Positions 46,254 through 54,770 of a stretch of DNA of 64,000 nt are shown in pieces. The stretch comes from JAKFEW01 sp036675505 (GTDB lineage Bacteria; Cyanobacteriota; Sericytochromatia; S15B-MN24; JAQBPE01). The DNA is taken from NCBI GenBank assembly GCA_036675505.1, contig JAKFEW010000120.1, forward strand, positions 1 through 64,000, in the 5' to 3' direction. Position 1 is the first letter of the stretch, and every line of letters begins with the position of its first letter. The translations under genes and the position numbers were made by a program. The notes below the pieces were generated by a model. That model ran no database searches. It was not told the DNA's origin and was given only the letters and a program-made list of their open reading frames with translations.

Positions 46254-47477
46254 TTGAAGCGCCTGCTGCTCGCAGCGCTCGTCGTGCTCTCGGCCTGTCG
46301 CCCCGCCGAGACGGGCCCGCCCGTGCTCAAGCTCGCGACCTGGTTCGGCTCGAGCGAGGCCAAGGAGATGGCGCCGATCGTCGCAGCCATCAACCAGCGC
46401 CATGCCGGCGAGTTCGTCGTCGAGCTCGTCGCGATCCCGGGTGAGTACCTGACCAAGGTCGACACGATGATGGCGGGCAAGATGGCGCCCGACCTCTTTT
46501 TGCTCAGCCAGGAATACGTGGCGTCGTACGCGGCGATCGGCGCGATCACCGACCTCGACGACCGCATCCGCCGCGACCCGGCGATCGACCTGCCCGACTA
46601 CTATCCGGCCGCGCTCGAGACGGCACGCTACAACGGGCGCCTGTACGGGCTGCCCTTCGTGATGATGCCGGTCGTGCTCTATTACAACCAGGCGCTCTTC
46701 GACCAGGCCCAGGTCGCCTACCCGACCCGCGATTGGGGCTGGGCGACGTTCCGCGAAGCCGCCAGGAAGCTCACGCGCCGTGAGCCCGACGGCACGGCGA
46801 TCCAGTGGGGCTTCCTGCAACACACCTGGCCCCCCTACCTCATCTGGGTCTGGCAGAACGGCGGCGACGCGCTGAGCGCGGACGGCAAGCGGCCCACGAT
46901 CGACGATCCGGCGACGGTCGAGGCGCTGCGCTTCATGCGCGCGTTGGTGGTCGAGGACCGGGTCTCGCCGGGCGCCGGCACCGTCATGCAGAATGGCGCG
47001 AACGAGCTCTTCAAGTCTGGCCGCATCGCGATGTTCATGGGCGGCGCGAGCGACGACCTCGACCGCGTGCCGGGCCTGCGCGTGGGCGTCGCCGAAGTGC
47101 CGCACGGCACCCAGCGGGCGACCTTTTCGTGGATGGCGCACCTCGTCGTTTCGCCGCAGACGAAACACCCCGACCTCGCCTACACCGCCTGGCGCGAGGT
47201 CCTCGAGGGCTTCCACGGCTGGAAGATCGTGCCGCCCAGGCGCTCGCTCGCGAAACGTCTCAAGGATATCGAGCCGCGCAAGGCCGGCGCCGAGCAGGCG
47301 ATCCTCGCCTCGATGGAGTATGCGCGCGGCATCCGCGGCGTCGTGGAGCAGACCGACTGGGACGCCTTCATGCTCGACCGCTTGTTGTTGCCGATGTTGG
47401 GCGGGCAAATCACCGCCGACGAGGCGGCGAAGCGCACGCAGGCCAAGCTCGAGCGCTTGTTGGAGGCGACCCCGTGA
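46254..47477 (+). CDS. Sugar ABC transporter substrate-binding lipoprotein
   Basis: A 407-residue solute-binding protein of the MalE/UgpB (cluster B) type with lipobox LSAC (Cys15). Typical segments are LKLATWFGSSEAKEMAPIVAAINQRH, MMAGKMAPDLFLLSQEYVASY and GLPFVMMPVVLYYNQALF. The start is TTG 46254, without a clear ribosome site; no ATG fits, so the leader may be short or the start imprecise. It is coupled to the permease (GTGA). The context of GH130-type genes suggests a beta-mannoside or related oligosaccharide. Confidence 0.88.
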   Translation: MKRLLLAALVVLSACRPAETGPPVLKLATWFGSSEAKEMAPIVAAINQRHAGEFVVELVAIPGEYLTKVDTMMAGKMAPDLFLLSQEYVASYAAIGAITDLDDRIRRDPAIDLPDYYPAALETARYNGRLYGLPFVMMPVVLYYNQALFDQAQVAYPTRDWGWATFREAARKLTRREPDGTAIQWGFLQHTWPPYLIWVWQNGGDALSADGKRPTIDDPATVEALRFMRALVVEDRVSPGAGTVMQNGANELFKSGRIAMFMGGASDDLDRVPGLRVGVAEVPHGTQRATFSWMAHLVVSPQTKHPDLAYTAWREVLEGFHGWKIVPPRRSLAKRLKDIEPRKAGAEQAILASMEYARGIRGVVEQTDWDAFMLDRLLLPMLGGQITADEAAKRTQAKLERLLEATP

Positions 47478-48397
47478 GCACTCCCACCGGCGTCCGGAAG
47501 GGCGGGATTGCGCGTTGGGAGCACGTCAACGGCTACCTCTTCATCGCGCCCTGGCTGCTCGGCTTCTTCATCTTCACGCTCGGGCCGATGCTTTTCTCGC
47601 TCTACCTGAGCTTCACGAAGTACGATCCGCGCGGCAGCGCGGCGCCCGCCTGGGTCGGCCTCGACAACTACGTCTACGCCTTCACGAACGTCGATGAGAA
47701 GTTCTACCTGTCGCTCGTCAACACCTTCGTTTACGCCGGCATCTCGATCCCGCTCGGGATGCTCGGCTCGCTGGTCGTGGCGCTGCTTTTGACCCAGGAC
47801 GTGAAGGGCCTCGGCATCTTCCGCACGATTTTCTACCTGCCCGCCGTGCTGCCCACGATCGCCGTCGGCATGGTCTTCCTCTGGCTCTTCAACACGGACT
47901 ACGGCCTCGTCAACAGCATGCTGCGCGGCGTCGGCCTGCCGCGCGTCGACTGGCTCGGCGACCCGAACTTCGTGCTGCCCAGCTACATCATCGCGAGCCT
48001 CTGGGGCGTGGGCGGCGGCATGATGGTGCTGATCGCGGCGATCAAGGGCGTGCCGCGTAGCTACTACGAGGCGGCGACGCTCGACGGCGCGAACTGGTGG
48101 CAGCAGTTCGTGTACATCACGCTGCCACAGCTGAGCTTCGTGCTGTACTTCAACCTGATCATGGGCATCATCGGCGCCCTCCAGGTCTTCGACATCGCCT
48201 ACGTGATGGGCGGCAACTCCGGCAGCGCGCACCTCTTCTTCGTGCTGTACCTGTACCAGGCGGCCTGGATGGGCCACAAGATGGGTTATGCCTCGGCGCT
48301 GGCCTGGATCCTCTTCGTCATCATCCTCGCCATCGCGGCGCTCGTGATGAAGTCGAGCCCGATGTGGGTCTACTACGAAGGGGAGAAGCGCAAATGA
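47474..48397 (+). CDS. Sugar ABC transporter permease (MalF/UgpA-like)
   Basis: A 307-residue membrane protein with six helices and the permease EAA motif (SYYEAATLDGANWWQQFVYITLPQL), which contacts the ATPase. The start is GTG 47474 in a GTGA overlap, with GGAGG upstream. It forms the import channel with the next gene. The partner ATPase (MsmX/UgpC type) is not in the window and is probably shared from elsewhere. Confidence 0.92.
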   Translation: MSTPTGVRKGGIARWEHVNGYLFIAPWLLGFFIFTLGPMLFSLYLSFTKYDPRGSAAPAWVGLDNYVYAFTNVDEKFYLSLVNTFVYAGISIPLGMLGSLVVALLLTQDVKGLGIFRTIFYLPAVLPTIAVGMVFLWLFNTDYGLVNSMLRGVGLPRVDWLGDPNFVLPSYIIASLWGVGGGMMVLIAAIKGVPRSYYEAATLDGANWWQQFVYITLPQLSFVLYFNLIMGIIGALQVFDIAYVMGGNSGSAHLFFVLYLYQAAWMGHKMGYASALAWILFVIILAIAALVMKSSPMWVYYEGEKRK

Positions 48398-49269
48398 GCA
48401 TGCTCGAGACGACCACAGGGTCCAGGCGCGCGGGCCGGCTGCTGGTCTATGGCCTGCTCGTGCTGGGCGCCATCGCGATGCTCTTGCCCTTCGTCTGGAT
48501 GATCTCGACCTCGCTCAAGACGCCGGCCCAGGTGGTCGCGCAGCCGCCCACCTGGCTCCCGAGCCCGGTGGCCTGGGGCAACTACATCGAGTTCTGGACC
48601 TCGCCGCCCGTGCCGGGCGGGTTCTTGCGCTTCACCGCGAACACGCTGCTCGTGACCGTGGTGTGCATGGTCGGCGAGGCGCTCTCCGCGACGATCGTGG
48701 CCTACGGCTTCGCTCGCTACCGCTTCTGGGGGCGCGATTTCTGGTTCATGGTGCTGCTCGCGACGATGATGCTGCCGGGCGCGGTGACGCTCGTGCCGAC
48801 CTTCATCATGTTCAAGGAGCTCGGCTGGGTCGACACCTACCTGCCCCTGACCGTGGGCGCTTACTTCGGCGGCGGCGCGTTCTACATCTTCCTCGCGCGC
48901 CAGTTCTTCCTCACGATCCCGGTCGAGCTCGAGGAGGCCGCGCGCATCGACGGCTGCACGGACTGGCAGATCTTCACGCGCATCTTCCTGCCCCTCTCGA
49001 CGCCGCTTTTGGTGACGATCGCCGTGTTCTCCTTCACGGCCCACTGGAAGGACTTCATGGGGCCGCTGATCTACCTGAACTCGTCCGACAAGTTCACGCT
49101 GACGCTGGGCCTGAACTGGTTCAAGCAGTCGATCATCGGCCAGGGCGCGACGCCCTATCACCTCTTGATGGCGGCCACGATCGTGGTGATCGCGCCGATG
49201 ATCGCGCTCTTCTTCCTGGCGCAGCGGGCGTTCACCGAGGGAATCACGATGAGCGGCCTGAAAGAATGA
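48394..49269 (+). CDS. Sugar ABC transporter permease (MalG/UgpE-like)
   Basis: A 291-residue permease with six membrane helices (LLVYGLLVLGAIAMLLPFVWMISTSLK at the start) and the EAA motif (LEEAARIDGCTDWQIFTRIFLPL). It overlaps the previous permease (ATGA) and the next gene (ATGA). Together they form the heterodimeric channel of the importer. Confidence 0.92.
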   Translation: MSMLETTTGSRRAGRLLVYGLLVLGAIAMLLPFVWMISTSLKTPAQVVAQPPTWLPSPVAWGNYIEFWTSPPVPGGFLRFTANTLLVTVVCMVGEALSATIVAYGFARYRFWGRDFWFMVLLATMMLPGAVTLVPTFIMFKELGWVDTYLPLTVGAYFGGGAFYIFLARQFFLTIPVELEEAARIDGCTDWQIFTRIFLPLSTPLLVTIAVFSFTAHWKDFMGPLIYLNSSDKFTLTLGLNWFKQSIIGQGATPYHLLMAATIVVIAPMIALFFLAQRAFTEGITMSGLKE

Positions 49270-51134
49270 GGCGCGGGGTCGCCCTGGCCGCCGCGGCCGT
49301 CCTGATTTCATCGCTCGCGCCCGCGGCGGCCGCCACCGCCCCGGCGGCCGAAGGGAGGCGAGGAACGAGCATCCCCGCCGTCAACCTGGCGCACCTCGAC
49401 TGGCTGCGCCGCGAGGTCCCCGTCCCCGGCGGTCGCGCCGTCTCCACCTGGCAGATCTACGCGGCCCCCGTCCGCCCGGGCGATCGCCAGGGCCCCTACC
49501 GCTTCGTCGGCGACGAGGACGAGGGCATCGGCTGCGTCGACGACGTCGCGCGCGCCGCGATCGTTTATGCGCGCGCCCACGCCCGCACGGGCGATGCCCA
49601 TGCGGGCGCCCAGGCGCGGGCCGCCTTCGATTTCGTGCGCGAGCTCGCGAAGGGCGACGGCACCTATTACAACTTCATCTGGGCCGACGGCCGCATCAAC
49701 CAGGACGGCCCGACCTCGCGGGCCGGGCTGACCTGGTGGACGGCCCGGGCGCTCTGGGCGCTGGGCGAGGGCGCACGGGCCTTCCGGCGCGGCGCGCCCG
49801 GCTACGCCGACGAGCTTCGCGAGCAGGCCTTCCAGACGGTCGACCTGCTCCTGGCTGACGTGAAACGGCGCGACGGCAGCACGCACGCCTATGGCACCCA
49901 CCGCGCGCCGGGCTGGTTCCTCGGCGACGCGCCCGACGCCACGGCGGTCGCCGTGCTCGGCCTCGCGGCGCTCGAGACCGATCGGCCGGACCCGCGCACG
50001 AAGCACCTGATCGCACGCTACGGCGAGGCGATCGCCGCCTGGGCCCCCGCCGCGCCCGGCACCGCGCTCGCAGGCGCGCACCTGCCCGGCCTCGGCCCCC
50101 AGGTTTGGCACGCCTACGGCGCCCACATGCTGCACGCGCTCGCCGCCGGCGGCAAGGCGATCGCCTCCGCGCGCCTGATCGGCGCCGCGCGCCAGGAGGC
50201 CGACCGCTTCGTGCCGCACCTGCTCGTCACCGGCGGCCCTATCGCGGGCTTCCTGCCGGCCCCCTCGCTGTTCCCGCAGATCGCCTACGGCGTCGAGCCC
50301 CAGGTGCTCGGCCTGCTGGCGCTCGAGGAGGCTACCGGGGAGCGCCGCTACGGCAAGCTCGCCGGCCTCTTCGCCAGCTGGCTGACGGGCGAGAACCCGG
50401 CCCGCCGGCCGATGTACGACGCGCGCACCGGGCGGGTGTGGGACGGCGTCGACCCGCGCGGCGCGAGCCTGGACGCGGGCGCCGAGTCCACGATCGAGGG
50501 CCTGCTGACGCTCCAGGCGCTCGCGGGGCGGCCCGACCTCGCGCCATACGTCCACGCGCGCGAGACGGCGCGGCGCGGGGTGGCGTTCTGGGAGGCCGAG
50601 GCGGCGCCCGGCGCGCTGATCGCGAAGGCGCCCGGCCTGTCTGGCGAAGCAGCCGCCACCTTGCGGCCCGGCGCCGCGCTGCGGCTCACGGGCTGGCTCG
50701 CGCCGGATGTTTATCGGCTCACGCCGGTCGCCTGGCGCGACCGGCACGTGGCCGGCGAGCGCGCTTCGCTGACGCTGCGCGCGGGCGATCGCCTGCAGAC
50801 CCTGCCCGTGCTCATGCCCCCCGCGGGCGCGCCCTGGAACGCGGCGGAGGCGCTGGAAACGCCGGCGTTCCTCAGGCTGGGCGCGCGGGCCGACCTCGAG
50901 GTGCGCTACGCCGCCGCGGCGCGCCAGGACCTGCGGCTCGACGGCGTGATCGTCCAGCCGGAGGTCGAGTATCGCGTCTTCCGCACGCCGGCCGGCCTCG
51001 CGGGCGTGGTCGTCAACCATGCCGCAGGCGCGCGCCAGGCACGCATCCCCGGCTTCGCCCGGCCGGTGAGCCTGCCGCCCTACGGCGCGGCCTTCGTCGA
51101 AGCCCCTACAGCCCCTGCGAACAAGACGCCATGA
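49266..51134 (+). CDS. Exported alpha/alpha-toroid (six-hairpin glycosidase-like) protein
   Basis: A 622-residue protein with a signal (GVALAAAAVLISSLAPAAAA). The region about 60-430 has paired helices with aromatic, acidic loops (RFVGDEDEGIGCVDDVARAAIVYARAHA; TYYNFIWADGRINQDG; GAESTIEGLLTLQALAG) like six-hairpin glycosidases. The last ~180 residues look like beta domains (LRLTGWLAPDVYRL; LTLRAGDRLQTLPVLMPP). It probably binds or cleaves oligosaccharides in the periplasm. It is translationally coupled to the ABC permeases and precedes the GH130-type genes. Confidence 0.7.
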   Translation: MRRGVALAAAAVLISSLAPAAAATAPAAEGRRGTSIPAVNLAHLDWLRREVPVPGGRAVSTWQIYAAPVRPGDRQGPYRFVGDEDEGIGCVDDVARAAIVYARAHARTGDAHAGAQARAAFDFVRELAKGDGTYYNFIWADGRINQDGPTSRAGLTWWTARALWALGEGARAFRRGAPGYADELREQAFQTVDLLLADVKRRDGSTHAYGTHRAPGWFLGDAPDATAVAVLGLAALETDRPDPRTKHLIARYGEAIAAWAPAAPGTALAGAHLPGLGPQVWHAYGAHMLHALAAGGKAIASARLIGAARQEADRFVPHLLVTGGPIAGFLPAPSLFPQIAYGVEPQVLGLLALEEATGERRYGKLAGLFASWLTGENPARRPMYDARTGRVWDGVDPRGASLDAGAESTIEGLLTLQALAGRPDLAPYVHARETARRGVAFWEAEAAPGALIAKAPGLSGEAAATLRPGAALRLTGWLAPDVYRLTPVAWRDRHVAGERASLTLRAGDRLQTLPVLMPPAGAPWNAAEALETPAFLRLGARADLEVRYAAAARQDLRLDGVIVQPEVEYRVFRTPAGLAGVVVNHAAGARQARIPGFARPVSLPPYGAAFVEAPTAPANKTP

Positions 51135-51156
51135 CCCCTGCCCCGAAGGAGACCAG

Positions 51157-52206
51157 ATGACCCCCGACGTCACCGCTGCTCGCCCCTACGGCCTCGTGCG
51201 CGAGGGCATCCTGCTGCGCCCGGCGCCCGAGCGCCGCGACGAAGCGGGCGGCGTGCTCAACCCGACGGTCTTCCGCGCCGGCGAGCGGCGGCTGATGATG
51301 TACCGGGCGGTCGACACCGTGCCCGAGAACTTTTCCAGGCTGGCGCTCGCGGAGCTGCACTGGACCGCCGACGGCCTCGTGGCCGAGCGGCTGGACCGCT
51401 ACGCGCTCGAGCCGACGGCGCCTTACGAGCTGCTCACGCCGGCGCCCGGCACCGCGCTCTCGCCAGGCGGCGGGTGCGAGGATCCGCGTGTCACGACGAT
51501 CGCCAAGGAGCTGGTTCTTTGCTACACGGCGTACGGCGGCGAGCGCGCGCCGCGGATCGCCCTCGCGCGCAGCCGCGATGGCCTGCGCTGGGACAGGCTG
51601 GGCCTGGCGCGCTTCACGCTCCACGTCGCGGAGACGACCGCGGGCCCCCTGGCGATCGACCTCAACCACGTCGACAACAAGGACGCGATGCTCTTCCCCG
51701 AGCGCATCGGCGGCCGCTTCGCGATGCTGCACCGCCCGATGTTCAGGGGCGCGCTGGCCGAGCGCCTCGGCCAGAAGCAAAGCATCTGGATCTCGTACTC
51801 CGACGACCTCGTCCACTGGGACGGCCACCGGCTCGTGGCTGCGCCCGAGCACGGCTGGGAACGCCTGAAATTGGGCGGCGGGACGCAGCCCGTGCGCGTG
51901 CCCCAGGGCTGGCTGATCATTTACCATGGCGTCGACGGCGACGCGGACGGCGATCCGCAGCGCCGCTACAACGCCGGCGCGATGGTGCTCGACGCCGAGG
52001 ATCCGGCGATCGTGGTCTACCGCTCGCCCGACCCCATTCTCACGCCGACGGCGGCGGAGGAGCGCGCAGGCGTCGTCGACAACGTCGTCTTCCCGACCGG
52101 CCTCTGGCCCGCGCCAGACGGCGAGGGCATGTTGGTCGCCTACGGCATGGCCGACTGGTGCATCGGCTGGGCCCGCATGGCGCGGCCCGACGGGAGCGTG
52201 GGTTGA
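51157..52206 (+). CDS. GH130-type glycoside phosphorylase
   Basis: A 349-residue five-bladed beta-propeller protein of the GH130 family, which phosphorolyses beta-mannosides to mannose 1-phosphate. Typical elements are GVLNPTVFRAG, GGGCEDPRVT, LNHVDNKDAMLFPERIGG, GGGTQPVRV, and RRYNAGAMVLD. AAGGAG precedes ATG 51157. With the following gene it would process imported oligosaccharides in the cytoplasm. The exact linkage cannot be read from the sequence. Confidence 0.8.
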   Translation: MTPDVTAARPYGLVREGILLRPAPERRDEAGGVLNPTVFRAGERRLMMYRAVDTVPENFSRLALAELHWTADGLVAERLDRYALEPTAPYELLTPAPGTALSPGGGCEDPRVTTIAKELVLCYTAYGGERAPRIALARSRDGLRWDRLGLARFTLHVAETTAGPLAIDLNHVDNKDAMLFPERIGGRFAMLHRPMFRGALAERLGQKQSIWISYSDDLVHWDGHRLVAAPEHGWERLKLGGGTQPVRVPQGWLIIYHGVDGDADGDPQRRYNAGAMVLDAEDPAIVVYRSPDPILTPTAAEERAGVVDNVVFPTGLWPAPDGEGMLVAYGMADWCIGWARMARPDGSVG

Positions 52207-53444
52207 CGCAGGCCGGGCCCGAGTGCACGGTGCTCCACCGCCGGCCCGTCCTCTGGCCTTGGCAGCTACCGGCAGGCCCGGGGCCCGACCTCGTGCCGGT
52301 GGCGGTCGCGAACCCGGCGCTCGAAAGCGTCTGGCTGCACGACCCGGCGACCGGCGCCGGGCGGCCGGCGAGCCCGCAAGCCGTGCACGATCCGGCGCTG
52401 GTGACGGGCTTCGACCTCATCGTGCGGGTGATCGCGTCCGTCGTGCCGGAATCCCGGCGCGCGGGGCACCGCGCGAGCCCGCGGGCGGAGGGGGGGGGCG
52501 ATCGGGTCGTGGTGGACCACTTCGCCGACGCGGACGTGGACGTCGCCGACCCGCGGCTGATCGTGCCACGGAGCGGCTTCGGTATCCGGCTGCCGTCCCT
52601 GTCCCATTTGCGGCGGGTGCGCCTCGACGCGGACGGTACGCTCATCAGCTCTGGGGCGATGGTATTGCCCGACACCGGCCCCTATGAGGTCTACGGCAAG
52701 GAGGATCCGTCCGTCACGTGGCTCGACGGCGAGCCCTGGCTTTCGTACGTGGGCGTCTCCGACTGGGGCATCACGCCGATGCTCGCACGCGGCCGCTGGC
52801 AGGACGGCGCCTGGGTCTACGCGCGTGTCGCGGAGGCGCAGGGGCACCACGACAACCGCGACATCAAGATCCTGCCGGTGCGCCCGGGCGGCCTGCTCTG
52901 GCGGCATGACCGCGTCAACACCCTGCCCTGGGGGCCCAAGCGAATGACCTGGGCCACCAGCCCCGACGAGGGCCGCTCCTGGTCCGCCTCGCGGCCCCTG
53001 CTGGCCGGGCGCTTCGACTGGGAGCGGCACCATGTCGGCGCGGGCGCGGTCCCGTTCCCGTGCGAAGGGCCCGGCGGCGCGCCCGCGCTCGCGAGCTACT
53101 ACCACGGCGTCCACCGGCGGGCGGACGCCGTGGCGGGCGTTTACCAGACCGGCCTCGCCTTCTTCGACGCCGAGGCGCCCGATCGCGAGCTGGGACGGCG
53201 CGAGACGCCGGTGCTCTCGGCCTGGACGGATGAGGCGTTTCTGGCGGCGCGGCGGGCTGCTTGCAGCCTTCCGGAGGCCGAGTTCGCGGCGCGCCACGGC
53301 GACTTCGTGATCCCCGCGGTGGTCTTCTCCACCGGGCACACCCGGCTGGGCGAGCGCCAGCTGCTCTTCTCCGGGGTGAATGATTTTTGCATCGAGCTCG
53401 CCGAGCTGCCGCCGCTCCAAGCCCTGGTGCCGTCGGGTCGCTAG
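52203..53444 (+). CDS. GH130-like beta-propeller protein
   Basis: A 413-residue protein starting at TTG 52203 in a TTGA overlap with the previous GH130 gene. The C-terminal 330 residues have propeller-type repeats (KEDPSVTWLDGEPWLSYVGVSDWG; DNRDIKILP; HHVGAGAVPFPCEG; SYYHGVHRR). It is related to but clearly different from the upstream gene. A run of nine G at 52490-52498 lies near codons 96-99; the frame stays open across it. The function is likely hydrolysis or phosphorolysis of a mannoside; the exact reaction is unknown. Confidence 0.7.
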   Translation: MTQAGPECTVLHRRPVLWPWQLPAGPGPDLVPVAVANPALESVWLHDPATGAGRPASPQAVHDPALVTGFDLIVRVIASVVPESRRAGHRASPRAEGGGDRVVVDHFADADVDVADPRLIVPRSGFGIRLPSLSHLRRVRLDADGTLISSGAMVLPDTGPYEVYGKEDPSVTWLDGEPWLSYVGVSDWGITPMLARGRWQDGAWVYARVAEAQGHHDNRDIKILPVRPGGLLWRHDRVNTLPWGPKRMTWATSPDEGRSWSASRPLLAGRFDWERHHVGAGAVPFPCEGPGGAPALASYYHGVHRRADAVAGVYQTGLAFFDAEAPDRELGRRETPVLSAWTDEAFLAARRAACSLPEAEFAARHGDFVIPAVVFSTGHTRLGERQLLFSGVNDFCIELAELPPLQALVPSGR

Positions 53445-53489
53445 ACAGCAACGCGTAAATCGCCGCTCATCCGCGCCCCACGGACCCTT

Positions 53490-53535
53490 CCCCTCTCCGG
53501 GCGGGTTCGTGGGGGGCTGAGAATGGGGAGAGGGG
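53490..53535. terminator. Inverted repeat between convergent genes
   Basis: CCCCTCTCC (53490-53498) and GGAGAGGGG (53527-53535) form a perfect 9-base stem with a 28-base loop. It lies between the stop of the GH130-like gene and the stop of the convergent small protein gene. It may serve as a bidirectional terminator or be a REP-like element; a T tract is lacking. Confidence 0.4.
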
Positions 53536-53549
53536 TTCCGTGCTGCGGT

Positions 53550-53828
53550 TCAGAACTTGCCGCCCTTGAACCTGGCCACGTGGTTGCTCAGGAGGTTGCC
53601 GCCGCCCGTCGTGACGAGGCCGCCGCCATTGTTCGAGATGATGCCGCCCCCGCTGTAGCCCGTGAGGTTGGAGGCGCTCGCGAGCAAGGCCTTGTTCACG
53701 GTCACCGTGTCCCGGGCCATCTTCGACGGAGCACGCTTGACCGCCTTGGCCTTGGGCTTGGCGACGGCCCGCTTCCGGGTGTTCGTGACCGGGTGGGCGA
53801 CCGACCAGATCCAGCTACCGATGTTCAT
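53550..53828 (-). CDS. Small basic protein with a Gly-Gly-Gly repeat tail
   Basis: A 92-residue protein of unknown family. The first half is basic (TRKRAVAKPKAKAVKRAPSK). The second half has spaced glycine triplets (GGGIISNNGGGLVTTGGGN) ending in ARFKGGKF. No signal peptide. AGAAGGAG before ATG 53828 and a strong promoter (53889-53917) support expression. It may be a secreted or nucleic-acid-binding small protein, or a peptide-like precursor; nothing in the neighbourhood decides this. Confidence 0.6.
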   Translation of the reverse strand: MNIGSWIWSVAHPVTNTRKRAVAKPKAKAVKRAPSKMARDTVTVNKALLASASNLTGYSGGGIISNNGGGLVTTGGGNLLSNHVARFKGGKF

Positions 53829-53888
53829 GGGGCATCTCCTTCTCGCGACCCGCCACCGCTCCTGGCGCTTTGGCGCTTATAGACATAT

Positions 53889-53917
53889 TTTATACACAAT
53901 ATTCACAAAGTCGTCAA
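53889..53917 (-). promoter_or_regulatory. Strong sigma-70-like promoter for the small protein gene
   Basis: On the minus strand TTGACG (53917-53912), an exact 17-base spacer and TATAAA (53894-53889) precede ATG 53828 by about 60 bp. It is the closest match to the consensus in the window, in an AT-rich island of a GC-rich sequence. The rest of the 212-bp gap 53829-54040 has only a weak TAGGAT box (53974-53979) towards the nos genes. Confidence 0.65.
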
Positions 53918-54040
53918 GCGAAACTTATAGCCGTCGGGAGAAGCCACCGATGCATGAGGGCCCCGGGCCGCGCTAGGATAACGGCAGGTGCCTGACGCTC
54001 GGCACACGGATCGGCCAACCAGGCTGATCAGGAGGGGATC

Positions 54041-54709
54041 ATGATCAATCCGTTCGCACCAAACGGCCGGTTCCACGGGGCCAGCTTCGCCCCGGACTCG
54101 CTCGCACCGTGGCAGCGCCTCGCCGCCGCCGTGGCCGGCGCGCTCATCGCGTTCTCCTTACTTTTCCCGCTCTGGCAGATGACGATGGTGGCGCCCCAGT
54201 ATCCCGAGGGCCTCGTCTTGCAGGTCTACGCGAACAAGCTGGTGGGCGGCGCGTCGGAGTTCGTCGACCACCTGGCGGAGATCAACACGCTCAACCATTA
54301 CATCGGGATGGCCGAGCTCCACGGGGAGAGCTTCCCGGAGTTGCGGCTCATGCCCCTCGGCATGGCCCTCGCCGCGGTGCTGGCCGCGCTCGCCGCCTCG
54401 GGCCACCGGGCCTTTCTCGGGGCCGGGCTCGCGGTGCTCGGGATCGTGGGCGCGGGTGGGCTCTCCACGGCAGCCTACCGCCTGTACCAGTACGGCCACA
54501 ACCTCGATCCCTCGGCGCCCGTGAAGATCGCGCCCTTCACGCCGGTGTTCCTGGGCACCAACCAGCTCGCGAATTTCACGACCACGGGCTCGCTGGGCCT
54601 CGGCGCCTACCTCCTGCTGGCCGCCGCCGCGCTCGGTGTGGTCGTGCTGCTCGCGCGTGGGCGTAGCAATTCCATGCGACAGGTTGCAAATGGGAAGGAG
54701 ATTATGTAG
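54041..54709 (+). CDS. nos-cluster membrane protein
   Basis: A 222-residue membrane protein with about four helices (LAAAVAGALIAFSLLFPLW near the start; a final one near residue 200). Between them is a periplasmic stretch, WQMTMVAPQYPEGLVLQVYANKL and EINTLNHYIGMAEL, a pattern I associate with membrane proteins found in clade II nos clusters (NosB-like). AGGAGGGG precedes ATG 54041. It lies 61 bp upstream of NosZ. A role in nitrous oxide reductase maturation or electron supply is inferred from position. Confidence 0.65.
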   Translation: MINPFAPNGRFHGASFAPDSLAPWQRLAAAVAGALIAFSLLFPLWQMTMVAPQYPEGLVLQVYANKLVGGASEFVDHLAEINTLNHYIGMAELHGESFPELRLMPLGMALAAVLAALAASGHRAFLGAGLAVLGIVGAGGLSTAAYRLYQYGHNLDPSAPVKIAPFTPVFLGTNQLANFTTTGSLGLGAYLLLAAAALGVVVLLARGRSNSMRQVANGKEIM

Positions 54710-54770
54710 ATTAGTCAAACTTTATGAACGATTATTAAGCGCACGATTGTCGCTCGGAGAGAAGGAAAAA

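Noticed and set aside
53490..53535. Inverted repeat considered as the end of an insertion sequence
   Set aside because: No transposase or target duplication is nearby. Its place between two convergent stops favours a terminator or REP-like role.
54710..54770. A possible FNR/Dnr box upstream of nosZ
   Set aside because: The region is AT-rich but no TTGAT-N4-ATCAA or close variant is visible.
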